Origin: DASQGA01 sp963722715
GTDB taxonomy: Bacteria > Actinomycetota > Thermoleophilia > Gaiellales > Gaiellaceae
Direction of reading: 5' to 3'
Length of the DNA: 64,000 nucleotides
NCBI GenBank assembly: GCA_963722715.1
Contig: CAVROA010000023.1
Location: forward strand, 124,001-188,000
Made by a program: the position numbers and the translations under genes. Position 1 is the stretch's first letter, and the number at the start of each line of letters is the position of its first letter. The notes under the pieces were generated by a model. It saw only the letters and a program-made list of their open reading frames with translations. It did not search any database and was not told the origin of the DNA. This document shows positions 27,401 through 34,488 of this stretch, piece by piece.

Positions 27401-27514
27401 GGCGACGAGGCCGCCGGCGCACTCACGCAAGCGCTCGAGCGCTACGAGCGCAAGCGCAACCTCGCCACGGAGCGCAGGGTGCGAGAGCGGCTCGCCGAGT
27501 TGCAGCCGGCATAG
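24497..27514 (+). CDS. Adenylate/guanylate cyclase with zinc ribbon, AAA ATPase and TPR-like region
   Basis: A 1005-aa signalling protein. Residues 5-22 form a zinc ribbon (CANC...CPYC). A class III cyclase domain spans about 38-175 with metal Asp residues in FCDVTGST and FIGDAVMAVF and the catalytic VNVAARL (Asn and Arg present). An AAA_16-type ATPase begins with the VGREnel motif, has Walker A GAAGVGKS near residue 250, and LVCVLDDLHWSE as Walker B. The last 350 residues are helical, TPR-like. Such architecture links a cyclase to a STAND-like sensor. No partner gene is adjacent. Confidence 0.9.
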   Translation: METICANCGSRSEGEFRFCPYCAAPLVSAAPTREQRKTVTVLFCDVTGSTALGESMDPEALRALLARYFERMKGIVESHGGTVEKFIGDAVMAVFGVPVLHEDDGIRACRAAVEMRDAFLDLGMNGRIGLTTGEVVTGTAERLATGDAVNVAARLEQAAAPGEVLIGAATLALARGAVAVEPVEPLKLKGKAEPVPAFRLISAHGESARRFATALVGRENELNRLREAFAQSVLDRSCQLFTVLGAAGVGKSRLAAEFLASIEARIVRGRCLSYGEGITYWPVVEIVKQLNTLPEGDAAVPLRSLLGETDSATSADEIAWGFRKLLEQEAQKGPLVCVLDDLHWSEQTLLDLVEYVGALSRDGPILMLCIARPELLEKRPAWGGGEWNSTTVLLEPLDGDETERLLDELGGVEPGLRERIAAAAEGNPLFLEEMLALVRASGDGEISVPPTIQALLAARLDQLNPAERAVLERGAVEGRVFHQSAVQALGDGEPQTPQLVALVRKQIIRPDTQQFAGDEAYRFRHELIRDAAYDALPKAMRADLHERFADWLEERAPDLVERDEILGHHLERAARYKAELGLPDAVLAERAGQRLATAGRRALGRSDDRAAASLLERSLTLTRPLRLDVHLEVDLAEAIRAEPQEAAAIAERAAERAAAAGDAAGEALARAVRARHRFEVAAEAIDAVDVLARAALPLLEQAGDHAGLVHVWNSISEVANHRGHWKERGKSLEQAVNHARLAARQLKSPHGGAAGGLSPEPLQELLRKLGSAYLLGPEPADELLSEFDRRLPGGSDPGRLLNRARLLAMLDRHADAWPLALDASDRLRELSGDYGSEYCLAEIATLAGDHETAVRYSRIYCKWLEKHHQRNNLSTWAPTLGRSLCALGRYEEAEPLAQRGRSLGDQQDATTQALWRQVQALVLARRGQHAEAESLAREAVAIIERTDGLNLQGDALCDLAEVLTAGGRGDEAAGALTQALERYERKRNLATERRVRERLAELQPA

Positions 27515-27634
27515 CAGCGCGTTGTGCAGGCGGTAAGTAGTTCCCACCTTCGCTGCCACCCACCCTCCAAGAGCCACTAAATCGCTACTCCGGGGTGGCG
27601 CCACGATGGCTAGCTAACTGCGATCTCTCGGGAA

Positions 27635-27707
27635 TGGAGCCAGCCGGGCTCGAACCGGCGACCTTCTGGCTGCCAGCCAGACGCTCTCCCAACTGAGCTA
27701 TGGCCCC
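27635..27707 (-). tRNA. tRNA-Ala (GGC)
   Basis: A 73-nt cloverleaf: acceptor GGGGCCA/TGGCTCC (one G-T pair), D arm AGCTCAGTTGGGAGAGC, anticodon arm TCTGG-CTGGCAG-CCAGA with anticodon GGC, T arm with GGTTCGAGCC. The CCA end is not encoded. A TAAAGT -10-like box lies about ten bases upstream. The stretch 27515-27634 between it and the cyclase gene holds no gene. Confidence 0.96.
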
Positions 27708-27769
27708 GCGACCGTCAACTTTAGCGGACTTCCCGTTTGGCATCGGCTTCTCCGGGGCACACGGAGGTC

Positions 27770-27949
27770 GTGGAGAGCGAGCATCTCGGCTCGAACGAGC
27801 GACGCCAGGTGCGTCAGGCCGTGCCGTCGATCATGTTCATCGGCGGCCTGCTCCTCCTCGCTGCGATCGTGACCGCAGTGATCATCGTGATCTGGTCTGC
27901 CGGCGGGTTCGGCGGCGAGGGAACCGAGGGCCTCGGCCCCTCCCTCTAA
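27770..27949 (+). CDS. Small single-pass membrane protein, 59 aa
   Basis: The frame encodes a short charged N-terminus (ESEHLGSNERRQVRQ), one strong membrane helix (IMFIGGLLLLAAIVTAVIIVI) and a Gly-rich tail. GTG 27770 is taken as the start, preceded closely by GGAGG; a TTG at 27737 would add 11 residues. It is unrecognised. It ends just before rsfS, which runs toward it. Confidence 0.55.
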   Translation: MESEHLGSNERRQVRQAVPSIMFIGGLLLLAAIVTAVIIVIWSAGGFGGEGTEGLGPSL

Positions 27950-27956
27950 CCACTGA

Positions 27957-28310
27957 TTAACGGGCTGCCGCGACTTCGACCGACGGCACGTCGCCCCACA
28001 GCTCTTCGAGCCGGTAGTACTCGCGTGCCTCCGGTGTGAAGATGTGCACGACCACGTCGAGGTAGTCGGCGAGGATCCACTTGCCCTCCTGGACACCGGC
28101 CGTTTGCCGCGGGCTCACCTGCTCATCCTTCTTGAGGCGGCCGTGGATCTCGTCGTAGATCGCCTTCGCCTGGCGCGGGTTCTGACCCGTGCAGATGACG
28201 AAGTAGTCGGTGTAGGCACAGACCGGCCGCATATCGAGGATCGCGACGTCCCTCGCCAGCTTCTCCTGGGCGAGGTCTGCGATGCGTATGGCTTGCTCGA
28301 GCGGCGTCAG
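27957..28310 (-). CDS. rsfS: Ribosomal silencing factor RsfS, apparent CTG start
   Basis: A 117-aa Iojap/RsfS protein: VAILDMRPVCAYTDYFVICTG, then the conserved GWILADYLDVVVHIF-type stretch. RsfS binds L14 and blocks subunit joining in starvation. The family needs about 26 residues upstream of the first ATG (28232); in that stretch there is no ATG, GTG or TTG in frame after a stop. CTG 28310 gives the normal N-terminus (TPLEQAIRIADLAQEKL) and overlaps the stop of a short upstream frame as CTGA, echoing the ATGA/GTGA overlaps elsewhere here. It follows nadD in the usual order. Confidence 0.87.
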   Translation of the reverse strand: MTPLEQAIRIADLAQEKLARDVAILDMRPVCAYTDYFVICTGQNPRQAKAIYDEIHGRLKKDEQVSPRQTAGVQEGKWILADYLDVVVHIFTPEAREYYRLEELWGDVPSVEVAAAR

Positions 28311-28381
28311 CGGTTCAGAAGCTCCCTGGATTCGACCATCTCAGAGTAGCGTTCCCGGAGGCCGATGGCGAGAGCGGCCAT
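28307..28381 (-). CDS. Possible 24-aa upstream ORF coupled to rsfS
   Basis: ATG 28381 to TGA 28307 encodes MAALAIGLRERYSEMVESRE plus four residues. Its stop overlaps the inferred CTG start of rsfS by four bases. It may serve mainly to deliver ribosomes to the weak start. No family is recognised. Confidence 0.35.
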   Translation of the reverse strand: MAALAIGLRERYSEMVESRELLNR

Positions 28382-28402
28382 ATCCTCGTCCGTCCCCGAA
28401 TT

Positions 28403-28738
28403 CTATCCCGTGTCCTTGCAGAGACCAGCTCCGATCGGGATCCTTCGCGCCTCTGCCGGCGTGAGGAAACGGCCGTCGACGAGTGCCACGCATCTGAGCA
28501 GGCCGTCCTCTGGCCCACCGTGCGGGATGCACCTATAGAAGGTCACGAGCTGCTCGCCGAGCCGCCAGGTGTGATCGGCGTCGCACGAGACCCGATCGAC
28601 CTCCTGACCCTCGCGCAAGAGCTCCTCATGGACGGCGCGCTCGGCGGGGTCCTCGTGCCGATACCAGGCCCACATCGCTCCGCCGGCGAAGAGTAGTGCC
28701 AGCACGAAGGCCACGACAACGATGCGACGCCTGGTCAT
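28403..28738 (-). CDS. Hypothetical protein with one N-terminal membrane helix
   Basis: A 111-aa protein with an N-terminal helix (RRRIVVVAFVLALLFAGGAMWAW) preceded by three Arg, so the remainder should face outside. The exported part carries three Cys (VSCDAD, YRCIPH, LRCVAL) plus a C-terminal GLCKDTG, which could form disulphides. No family recognised. It lies between nadD and rsfS, where actinobacteria often have an envelope-protein gene. Confidence 0.65.
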   Translation of the reverse strand: MTRRRIVVVAFVLALLFAGGAMWAWYRHEDPAERAVHEELLREGQEVDRVSCDADHTWRLGEQLVTFYRCIPHGGPEDGLLRCVALVDGRFLTPAEARRIPIGAGLCKDTG

Positions 28739-29326
28739 TTAGGCGCCGCGGTAGAGACCGAGCTCCTCGATCAGCTCAGCCACGCCCGGCGGGACGAGAT
28801 GGTCGATCGGCTCGCCCCGGCCGACACGCGCGCGGATCTCACGGGAGGAGATCGGCAGGGGCTGGAGCTCGAAGAACTCGACGCGGCCCGGCCGCTCGAG
28901 ACCTGCAAGTACCCGATCCAGGCGCTCTTGCGGAAATCCCGGACGGCTCGCCACGAGCAGTTGGGCGTGCTCCAACACCCCGTCGGGATCCTTCCAGTCC
29001 AGAAAGCCGCAGAACTCGTCGGCGCCGACGACGAACGCCACGTCGCCCCAGCGCTCCTTCGCCCATCGAACCGTGTCGACGGTGTAGGAGGGTTCGCCGC
29101 GGTCGATCTCCCAGCGGGACACCTCCACCAGTTCCAGACCGCTGAAGGCCGCCTCTGCAAGTCTCAGTCGCGTCTCTGCACCCGTCTCCACCAGCTTGTG
29201 CGGCGGGCGGCCGGTCACAACGACGACGAGCTCCTCGAGATCGAACCGGGAGAGTGCATCGCGGGCGAGCTCGACATGCCCGAGGTGAGGAGGATCGAAC
29301 GCGCCGCCGAGGAGCCCGACGGTCAT
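28739..29326 (-). CDS. nadD: Nicotinate-nucleotide adenylyltransferase
   Basis: A 195-aa nucleotidyltransferase with the GGAFDPPHLGH ATP-binding motif and the C-terminal ISSREIRAR. It makes deamido-NAD from nicotinate mononucleotide in NAD synthesis. The ATG overlaps the obg stop (ATGA). The obg-nadD-rsfS order is conserved in many bacteria. Confidence 0.95.
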   Translation of the reverse strand: MTVGLLGGAFDPPHLGHVELARDALSRFDLEELVVVVTGRPPHKLVETGAETRLRLAEAAFSGLELVEVSRWEIDRGEPSYTVDTVRWAKERWGDVAFVVGADEFCGFLDWKDPDGVLEHAQLLVASRPGFPQERLDRVLAGLERPGRVEFFELQPLPISSREIRARVGRGEPIDHLVPPGVAELIEELGLYRGA

Positions 29327-30513
29327 TCGAAGACGAAGGTCGAGTCGCCGACATCTACCTCGTCGCCCGGGCGTGCTCCGGCAGCCCGCAGGGCGGCGCG
29401 AAGCTCGTCGTCAGGAACCTCGGCGCCCGAGACGCGGAAGCCACGGTCGCCACGAAAGATGCGGTACGGCCTCCGGCGCGGCGGAGGCGGTCGGTAGACG
29501 AGGAAATCGGCGAGGTCCGCCTCTTCTGGCTGGGCGCGGGTCTCGGCCTCGGGGATCAGCTCGAAGAGGCTGCGCCGAAGCTCCTCGATGCCCGCCCCGG
29601 TGACTGCCGAGACCGGAAGCACACGCAGGATGCGGGGATCGTCGAACTCCACATCCGGTGGCTCGGGAACGAGATCGACCTTGTTCAAAACGACGATCTG
29701 AGGCCGCTCGGCGAGGCCGGCGCCGTAGGCGCGCAGCTCGGCGTCGATCGACGCGAACCGCGAAGCCGGATCTTCCTGGACGTCGATGACGTGCAGGAAA
29801 AGTCGGGCGCGCTCCAGGTGGGCGAGAAACTCGTGACCGAGACCGACCCCTTCGCTTGCGCCCTCGATCAGCCCGGGCACGTCGGCGACCGTGAGCTGGC
29901 GACCATCGGCCGAGTCGACGGTGCCGAGCACGGGGGCCACCGTCGTGAACGGATAATCGGCGACTTTCGGCTTGGCGTTCGAGATCCGGCGCAAAAGCGA
30001 GGACTTACCGGCGTTCGGAAATCCCAGGAGAGCCGCATCGGCCAGGAGCTTCAGCCTGAGCTCGAGCTCCGCCTCTTCGCCCGCCTGGCCTACCTCTGCG
30101 AAGCGAGGCGTCTGGTGCGTCGGCGAGGCGAAGCGGCGGTTGCCGGCGCCGCCGAGCCCTCCACGAGCAACCACGGCGCGCGCGCCCGTGTGGGCCAGGT
30201 CGACGAGGAGCCCGCCGTCGGCGTCGATCACCTGCGTCCCGACCGGCACCCGAAGCTCGACGTCCTCGCCTTCGGCCCCATGTTTGTTTGCACCCTTGCC
30301 ATGAACGCCGCGGCCGCCCGCGAACCGCTGCTTCCCGCGAAATGCCGCCAGATCGCGGAGGTCGCGATCGGCGACGATCGCCACATCCCCACCCTTGCCT
30401 CCGTCCCCACCATCGGGCCCGCCTTTCGGAACGAACTTCTCACGCCGAAAGCTGAGGGAGCCGTCGCCTCCGCGTCCTCCCCGGACCTCGATCCGGGCGC
30501 GGTCACGAAACAT
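29323..30513 (-). CDS. obg: GTPase Obg (CgtA)
   Basis: A 396-aa Obg: glycine-rich N-terminal domain (RGGRGGDGSLSFRREKFVP, GGPDGGDGGKGG), the G domain with GFPNAGKSSLL, DVPGLIEGA and LNKVDL, and a C-terminal OCT domain ending near residue 390. It acts in 50S assembly and stress control. It follows rpmA by 6 bp. Confidence 0.97.
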   Translation of the reverse strand: MFRDRARIEVRGGRGGDGSLSFRREKFVPKGGPDGGDGGKGGDVAIVADRDLRDLAAFRGKQRFAGGRGVHGKGANKHGAEGEDVELRVPVGTQVIDADGGLLVDLAHTGARAVVARGGLGGAGNRRFASPTHQTPRFAEVGQAGEEAELELRLKLLADAALLGFPNAGKSSLLRRISNAKPKVADYPFTTVAPVLGTVDSADGRQLTVADVPGLIEGASEGVGLGHEFLAHLERARLFLHVIDVQEDPASRFASIDAELRAYGAGLAERPQIVVLNKVDLVPEPPDVEFDDPRILRVLPVSAVTGAGIEELRRSLFELIPEAETRAQPEEADLADFLVYRPPPPRRRPYRIFRGDRGFRVSGAEVPDDELRAALRAAGARPGDEVDVGDSTFVFE

Positions 30514-30519
30514 GGTGGG

Positions 30520-30768
30520 CTACTCGACGATCGAGACGTAGCGGCCGGTGCCGCCCGAGTGGAACGACACCTTGCCGTCCCGCGTCGCAAAGATCGTGTG
30601 GTCTCGCCCGAGGCCTGCGCCGGTGCCCGGCTTGAAGCGGGTCCCACGCTGGCGCACGACAATCATCCCGGCCTTGACCTCCTGGCCGTCGTGGAGCTTG
30701 ACGCCGAGTCGCTTCGACTGGGAGTCGCGGCCGTTCTTGGAGGAGCCGAGTCCCTTCTTGTGAGCCAT
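30520..30768 (-). CDS. rpmA: 50S ribosomal protein L27
   Basis: An 82-aa protein starting MAHKKGLGSSKNGRDSQSKR, the signature of L27, whose N-terminus reaches the peptidyl-transferase centre. It is immediately downstream of rplU with no gap and upstream of obg. Length is normal. Confidence 0.97.
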   Translation of the reverse strand: MAHKKGLGSSKNGRDSQSKRLGVKLHDGQEVKAGMIVVRQRGTRFKPGTGAGLGRDHTIFATRDGKVSFHSGGTGRYVSIVE

Positions 30769-31140
30769 CTACTTCTTCTCCGTCTCAGTCTTTTTCGCCG
30801 GCGTCTTCTTCGCCGTCGAGCGGGCGGCCTGCTTGCCGATCGACTGGATCTCGATCCGCGAGAGCCTGCTGCGGTGGCCGTTCCGGCGTCGGTAGCCGGT
30901 TCGCTGGCGATGCTTGCCCACGATCACCTTCTTACCAAGCACGTGCGCAGCCACCAGGGCGGTCACTTGCTGCCCCTTCAGCTCGTCCTTGCCGAGCAAG
31001 GTGTCCCCGTCTCCCCCGACCATGAGGATGTCCGGGTTGAACGTCTTACCCTCCTCGTACGGGAGACGCTCGACGAGGAGATACTCGCCTTCACGGACGC
31101 GGTACTGCTTACCGCCGAGTGAGATGATCGCGTAGGTCAT
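30769..31140 (-). CDS. rplU: 50S ribosomal protein L21
   Basis: A 123-aa L21 beginning MTYAIISLGGKQYRVREGEY, with the GYRRRNGHRSRLSRIEIQ C-terminal signature and a Lys/Ala/Thr-rich tail (KKTPAKKTETEKK) common in actinobacterial forms. The ATG at 31140 is preferred to one five codons upstream because it gives the family N-terminus. A terminator-like hairpin with five T lies just upstream. Confidence 0.96.
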   Translation of the reverse strand: MTYAIISLGGKQYRVREGEYLLVERLPYEEGKTFNPDILMVGGDGDTLLGKDELKGQQVTALVAAHVLGKKVIVGKHRQRTGYRRRNGHRSRLSRIEIQSIGKQAARSTAKKTPAKKTETEKK

Positions 31141-31157
31141 GTCGGTTCGCCGCAACG

Positions 31158-31182
31158 AAAAACGAGCGGGCGAGCGCCCGCT
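31158..31182 (-). terminator. Terminator-like hairpin between rne and rplU
   Basis: On the minus strand AGCGGGCG-CT-CGCCCGCT is followed by CGTTTTT, only about 18 bp before the rplU start. It may end rne transcripts or attenuate the rplU-rpmA operon. Either way it is one of few U-tract terminators here. Confidence 0.55.
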
Positions 31183-31194
31183 TCGGCGGACAGT

Positions 31195-34050
31195 CTAGCC
31201 ACTCTCCTCCTCACCGGCAACGGACGGAACCGGCTCGATCGGCTCTACCGAACCCTCCGCCACGGGCGGCTTCTTCCGCCTGTTCCGGCCCCCGCGAGAG
31301 CCTCGGCGTGTCTTCTTCTTCGGCTTTTCACCGTTGTCGGACGGCTCCTCGGCGGCGACGGCGTCAACCTCCTCCGCAGAGCTCTCGCCCGTGTCGGCCG
31401 TTGCGGTGGGCTCGTCGCCGTTGGTTGCGACTGCATCCTCTGCCCCGGGGACGACCGGCGGCTTCTTCTTGCGGCCACGACCACCCCGGCTCCCGCGGCG
31501 CGTGCGCTTCCTCGGCTTCGGCTCGCCGTCGGCGCCCGTCGCCGGAGCGGCGTCGCCCGGCTCGGCGTCCAGGGCGACCTCGACGACCGGCTCGGCCGCG
31601 ACCGCCGGCTCGACCGCGTCACCGTTGATGGACGCGCGCACGGCTCGGGTGGTCACCTCGTCGATCCGGATCGGAAGGGTCTCGCCGACCCTGGTCGCGG
31701 CACCGGCGACGGTGATGCGCCTACTGCCGGCGCGACCGATCCCCGCCGACTCCCCGAGCGAGTCCTCGATCGTCAGGTCGAACTCGTCGCCGACCTCGAT
31801 TTGGGACGGTGGGCTCGACTTCGCGACCGGTTGTGCCCTCGCAGGACGCTCCGCCGCCTCTGGCTCCGAGCTCTCGGCGGCAGGCGTCAGCTCCAGCCCT
31901 TCCGGCTCGGCTGCCGGCTCGAGTGCCTTCGCCTTCGGCTTCGGCTTCGTCAGAATCGGCTCGCCGGCCGCCTCGAGCTCTTCGAGCTCGGTCTCCGGGT
32001 CGACCGGCCGCTCCGGTTCGACCGCGTCGGCGAGCGCGCCGTAGGCGACCGCGTTGGTCGTGCGCTCGATCCGGGCCTTCACCTTCTTGCCGACCTGGCT
32101 CGCAGCGCCTGCGACCGAGATCGGGTACTTGCCGACGCGACCGATGCCTGCATCGTCGAAGTGGCCGTCACGCTCGACGATGGCGAGCTCGAGCTCCTGG
32201 CCCTTCGTCACCGGCGTGCCCTTCAGCTCGGCGCGGGCCGCCGGCCCGCGAGCGACGACCTCGAAGTGATCCGCCGGAACTCCGTCCCTCGTCTCGACCA
32301 CGAAGCGCCGCTCGAGCTCTTGCTCGAGATCGTCGAGCCGCGAACCGCCGGGGCCGATCAGGATCGCGGCCACGTGAGAGTTCAGCTCGATCCGGAACGC
32401 CTGGCTCCGGGAGCTCCGCACCAGGCTTCGGAGCCTTCTCTCGACAACGATTGCCTGCGTCTCGTCCGAGACGACGATTCCGTCCCCGGCACAGGTCGGG
32501 CAGGCAATCGTCAGTATCTCCCGCGGTCCGTCGGTCACGTTCTGGCGCGTCATCTCGACGAGCCCGAGCGGGGAGATCTCGACGACGTAGGTCTTCGTCC
32601 GGTCGCGCTCGAGCTCCCGCTTCAGCGCCTCCTCGACGAGCTCCCGGTTTTTCGGGTTCGCCATGTCGATGAAGTCGATGACGATGATGCCGCCGATGTC
32701 GCGAAGCCGTAGCTGGCGAACGACCTCTGCGACGGCCTCGAGGTTGTTCTTCGTGATCGTGTCCTCGAGCCGGGCGCCGCTCGCCTTTCCGCGCGCGCCA
32801 ACGAAGCGACCCGTGTTGACGTCGATGACCGTGAACGCCTCGGCGTAGTCGAAGATCAGGTAGCCGCCGGAAGGCAGGTCGACCCGCCGGTTGAGCGTGG
32901 AGCGAACCGCTTCCTCCACCCCTGTCTTCTCCATGAGGGGTTCCTTGCCGGCGTAGAGCTCCACCTTCTCGGTGAGCTGCGGCGAAGTCCGCTTCAGGTA
33001 GCCGACGATGCGCCTGTATGTGCGCTCGTGGTCGACGACGACACGCACGACCTCGCGGTTGAACAGGTCGCGGATGATCCGAAGGGGCAGCTCGGCTTCC
33101 TGGTAGACGAGCGCCGGGGCATTCGTGCTCTCCGCCCGCGCGAGAATCGTGCCCCAAAGCTTCCGTAGGAAGGCGAGGTCGCCCTCGAGCTCCTCCTGTG
33201 TGGCGCCCTCAGCGGCCGTCCGGACGATGATGCCTCCGTCGCCGACGTCGAGGGTCTTCGAGATGGCCTTCAGGCGATCTCGCTCGGCGTCCTCGAGTCG
33301 ACGAGAGATGCCGATCCCGTCCCCGAAGGGGGTGTAGACGAGGAACCGTCCCGGAAGCGAAATCTCCGTCGTGAGCCGGGCGCCCTTTGTCCCCATTGGG
33401 TCCTTGACCGCCTGGACGAGCACTTCCTGGCCGCGCTGGACGAGATCCTGGATGCGACGTCCGTGCCGCTTCCCTTCGAGCTCCGGGACGACGATCTCGT
33501 CGACATAGAGAAAACCGTTCTTCGGCAGGCCGATCTCGACGAAGGACGCCTCCATCCCCGGCAACACGTTGTCGATGACGCCCTTGTAGACGTTGCCCGC
33601 TATCGACCGGCGTCCACGGCGCTCGAGGTAGACCTCGGCGGCCTTGCCCTCCTCGAGGATCGCGACGCGCTGCTCGCCGACCTCGACGGACACGTAGATC
33701 TCCTTCTCCACATCGGGGATGTCGATGCGCTTCGTCGGCGTCTTCCGGCGCCGTCTCGTGTCATCGGGCTTCTTCCGCGCCCGGGTCGCGGGCTTCTCGC
33801 TCTCGCGCGCCCGCCTCGGCTTGGCAGGCGGCTTTTCCTCGACCGCGGCGACCTGGCCGGCCTCACCTTCTACGGGCGTCTTCTTCCGCCCACGTCCGCC
33901 ACGCGAGCGCCGCTTTCTGGCCGGCTTGTCCTCAGCTGCGGAGGCGGGATCTTGCTGCGGCGGAGGCGTCTCCTCCAGAACCGCTCGCGCTTCGGGGGCA
34001 GCCTCCGCGGGCGCTCCCTCCTCGCGCTTCTTGCGTCGAAACCAGGGCAC
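31195..34050 (-). CDS. rne: Ribonuclease E/G with tandem TRAM-like domains
   Basis: A 951-aa RNase E/G. After a basic N-terminal tail (about 1-125) comes the S1 domain, the DNase I-like catalytic region (GGYLIFDYAEAFTVIDVNTG, VIDFIDM with metal Asp) and the Zn-link CPTC. Beyond the usual end, two TRAM-like modules follow: KGQELELAIVERDGHFDDAGIGR... and VGDEFDLTIEDSLGESAGIGR..., each ending in an AxxGxxxxxRI pattern. Basic RGG-type segments (RRGSRGGRGRKK and two variants) occur at both ends. It starts RNA decay and rRNA processing; the extra domains likely bind RNA. GTG start with AAAGGAG ahead. Confidence 0.93.
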   Translation of the reverse strand: MPWFRRKKREEGAPAEAAPEARAVLEETPPPQQDPASAAEDKPARKRRSRGGRGRKKTPVEGEAGQVAAVEEKPPAKPRRARESEKPATRARKKPDDTRRRRKTPTKRIDIPDVEKEIYVSVEVGEQRVAILEEGKAAEVYLERRGRRSIAGNVYKGVIDNVLPGMEASFVEIGLPKNGFLYVDEIVVPELEGKRHGRRIQDLVQRGQEVLVQAVKDPMGTKGARLTTEISLPGRFLVYTPFGDGIGISRRLEDAERDRLKAISKTLDVGDGGIIVRTAAEGATQEELEGDLAFLRKLWGTILARAESTNAPALVYQEAELPLRIIRDLFNREVVRVVVDHERTYRRIVGYLKRTSPQLTEKVELYAGKEPLMEKTGVEEAVRSTLNRRVDLPSGGYLIFDYAEAFTVIDVNTGRFVGARGKASGARLEDTITKNNLEAVAEVVRQLRLRDIGGIIVIDFIDMANPKNRELVEEALKRELERDRTKTYVVEISPLGLVEMTRQNVTDGPREILTIACPTCAGDGIVVSDETQAIVVERRLRSLVRSSRSQAFRIELNSHVAAILIGPGGSRLDDLEQELERRFVVETRDGVPADHFEVVARGPAARAELKGTPVTKGQELELAIVERDGHFDDAGIGRVGKYPISVAGAASQVGKKVKARIERTTNAVAYGALADAVEPERPVDPETELEELEAAGEPILTKPKPKAKALEPAAEPEGLELTPAAESSEPEAAERPARAQPVAKSSPPSQIEVGDEFDLTIEDSLGESAGIGRAGSRRITVAGAATRVGETLPIRIDEVTTRAVRASINGDAVEPAVAAEPVVEVALDAEPGDAAPATGADGEPKPRKRTRRGSRGGRGRKKKPPVVPGAEDAVATNGDEPTATADTGESSAEEVDAVAAEEPSDNGEKPKKKTRRGSRGGRNRRKKPPVAEGSVEPIEPVPSVAGEEESG

Positions 34051-34136
34051 GTAGTTCTCCTTTCGGGCGCACGCCGCGACCGGCGCTGTGCGTGCACGCG
34101 CGGATCACTGACATGTCTGCCACAAAGCTCATATCT

Positions 34137-34273
34137 CTCGGCGCACGGGATCCCGCTTCGTCACTGGAACTCGGTCCTCCCTGCGCAGTTCCTACAGGCT
34201 AGCAGCGGGACTCTCAGTAGGGATTGGCGCCCCGACGACGAGTGCTCGCTTCGCCGAGCCCTTCTGAGAGTCC
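34137..34273 (-). other. Structured region upstream of rne
   Basis: It contains a perfect 11-bp inverted repeat, GGGACTCTCAG at 34207-34217 with CTGAGAGTCCC at 34264-34274, separated by 46 bases, and inside it GCTCG/CGAGC can pair. Further on, GGAACT and AGTTCC form a second stem. It may be the end of the upstream operon or part of an rne leader; RNase E mRNAs are known to autoregulate through 5' structure in other bacteria. No gene is evident. Confidence 0.4.
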
Positions 34274-34477
34274 CTACGCGGCCGCCGGGCGTAGGTGCGT
34301 CCGCCGTCGCTCGACCATGCGGAGCCGCTGGTGGAGGCGTGCCCACGCCCAGGGCTCGACCTCGTCGTACCGCCCGGAAGCTCCGTGCCAGCGGGTGGAT
34401 TCGAGGTACTCGAACCAGGCGTCCGCTTCCTCGATCGCAAGCACTTCGAGCGCCTCGTGCGTGTCGCGTGCGGTCAT
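34274..34477 (-). CDS. Conserved-looking small protein, 67 aa
   Basis: ATG 34477 to TAG 34274 encodes a helical acidic-then-basic protein: MTARDTHEALEVLAIEEADAWF followed by YLESTRWHGASGRYDEVEPW and a basic end (RRRTHLRPAAA). The mix of Trp, Tyr and charged residues and the G/C third positions look like true coding sequence. No function is known. It follows the DUF697-type gene by 11 bp. Confidence 0.6.
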   Translation of the reverse strand: MTARDTHEALEVLAIEEADAWFEYLESTRWHGASGRYDEVEPWAWARLHQRLRMVERRRTHLRPAAA

Positions 34478-34488
34478 GTCCCGGAAGG

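Noticed and set aside
29254..31122. A 622-codon plus-strand frame
   Set aside because: Antisense to nadD, obg, rpmA and rplU, which are unambiguous.
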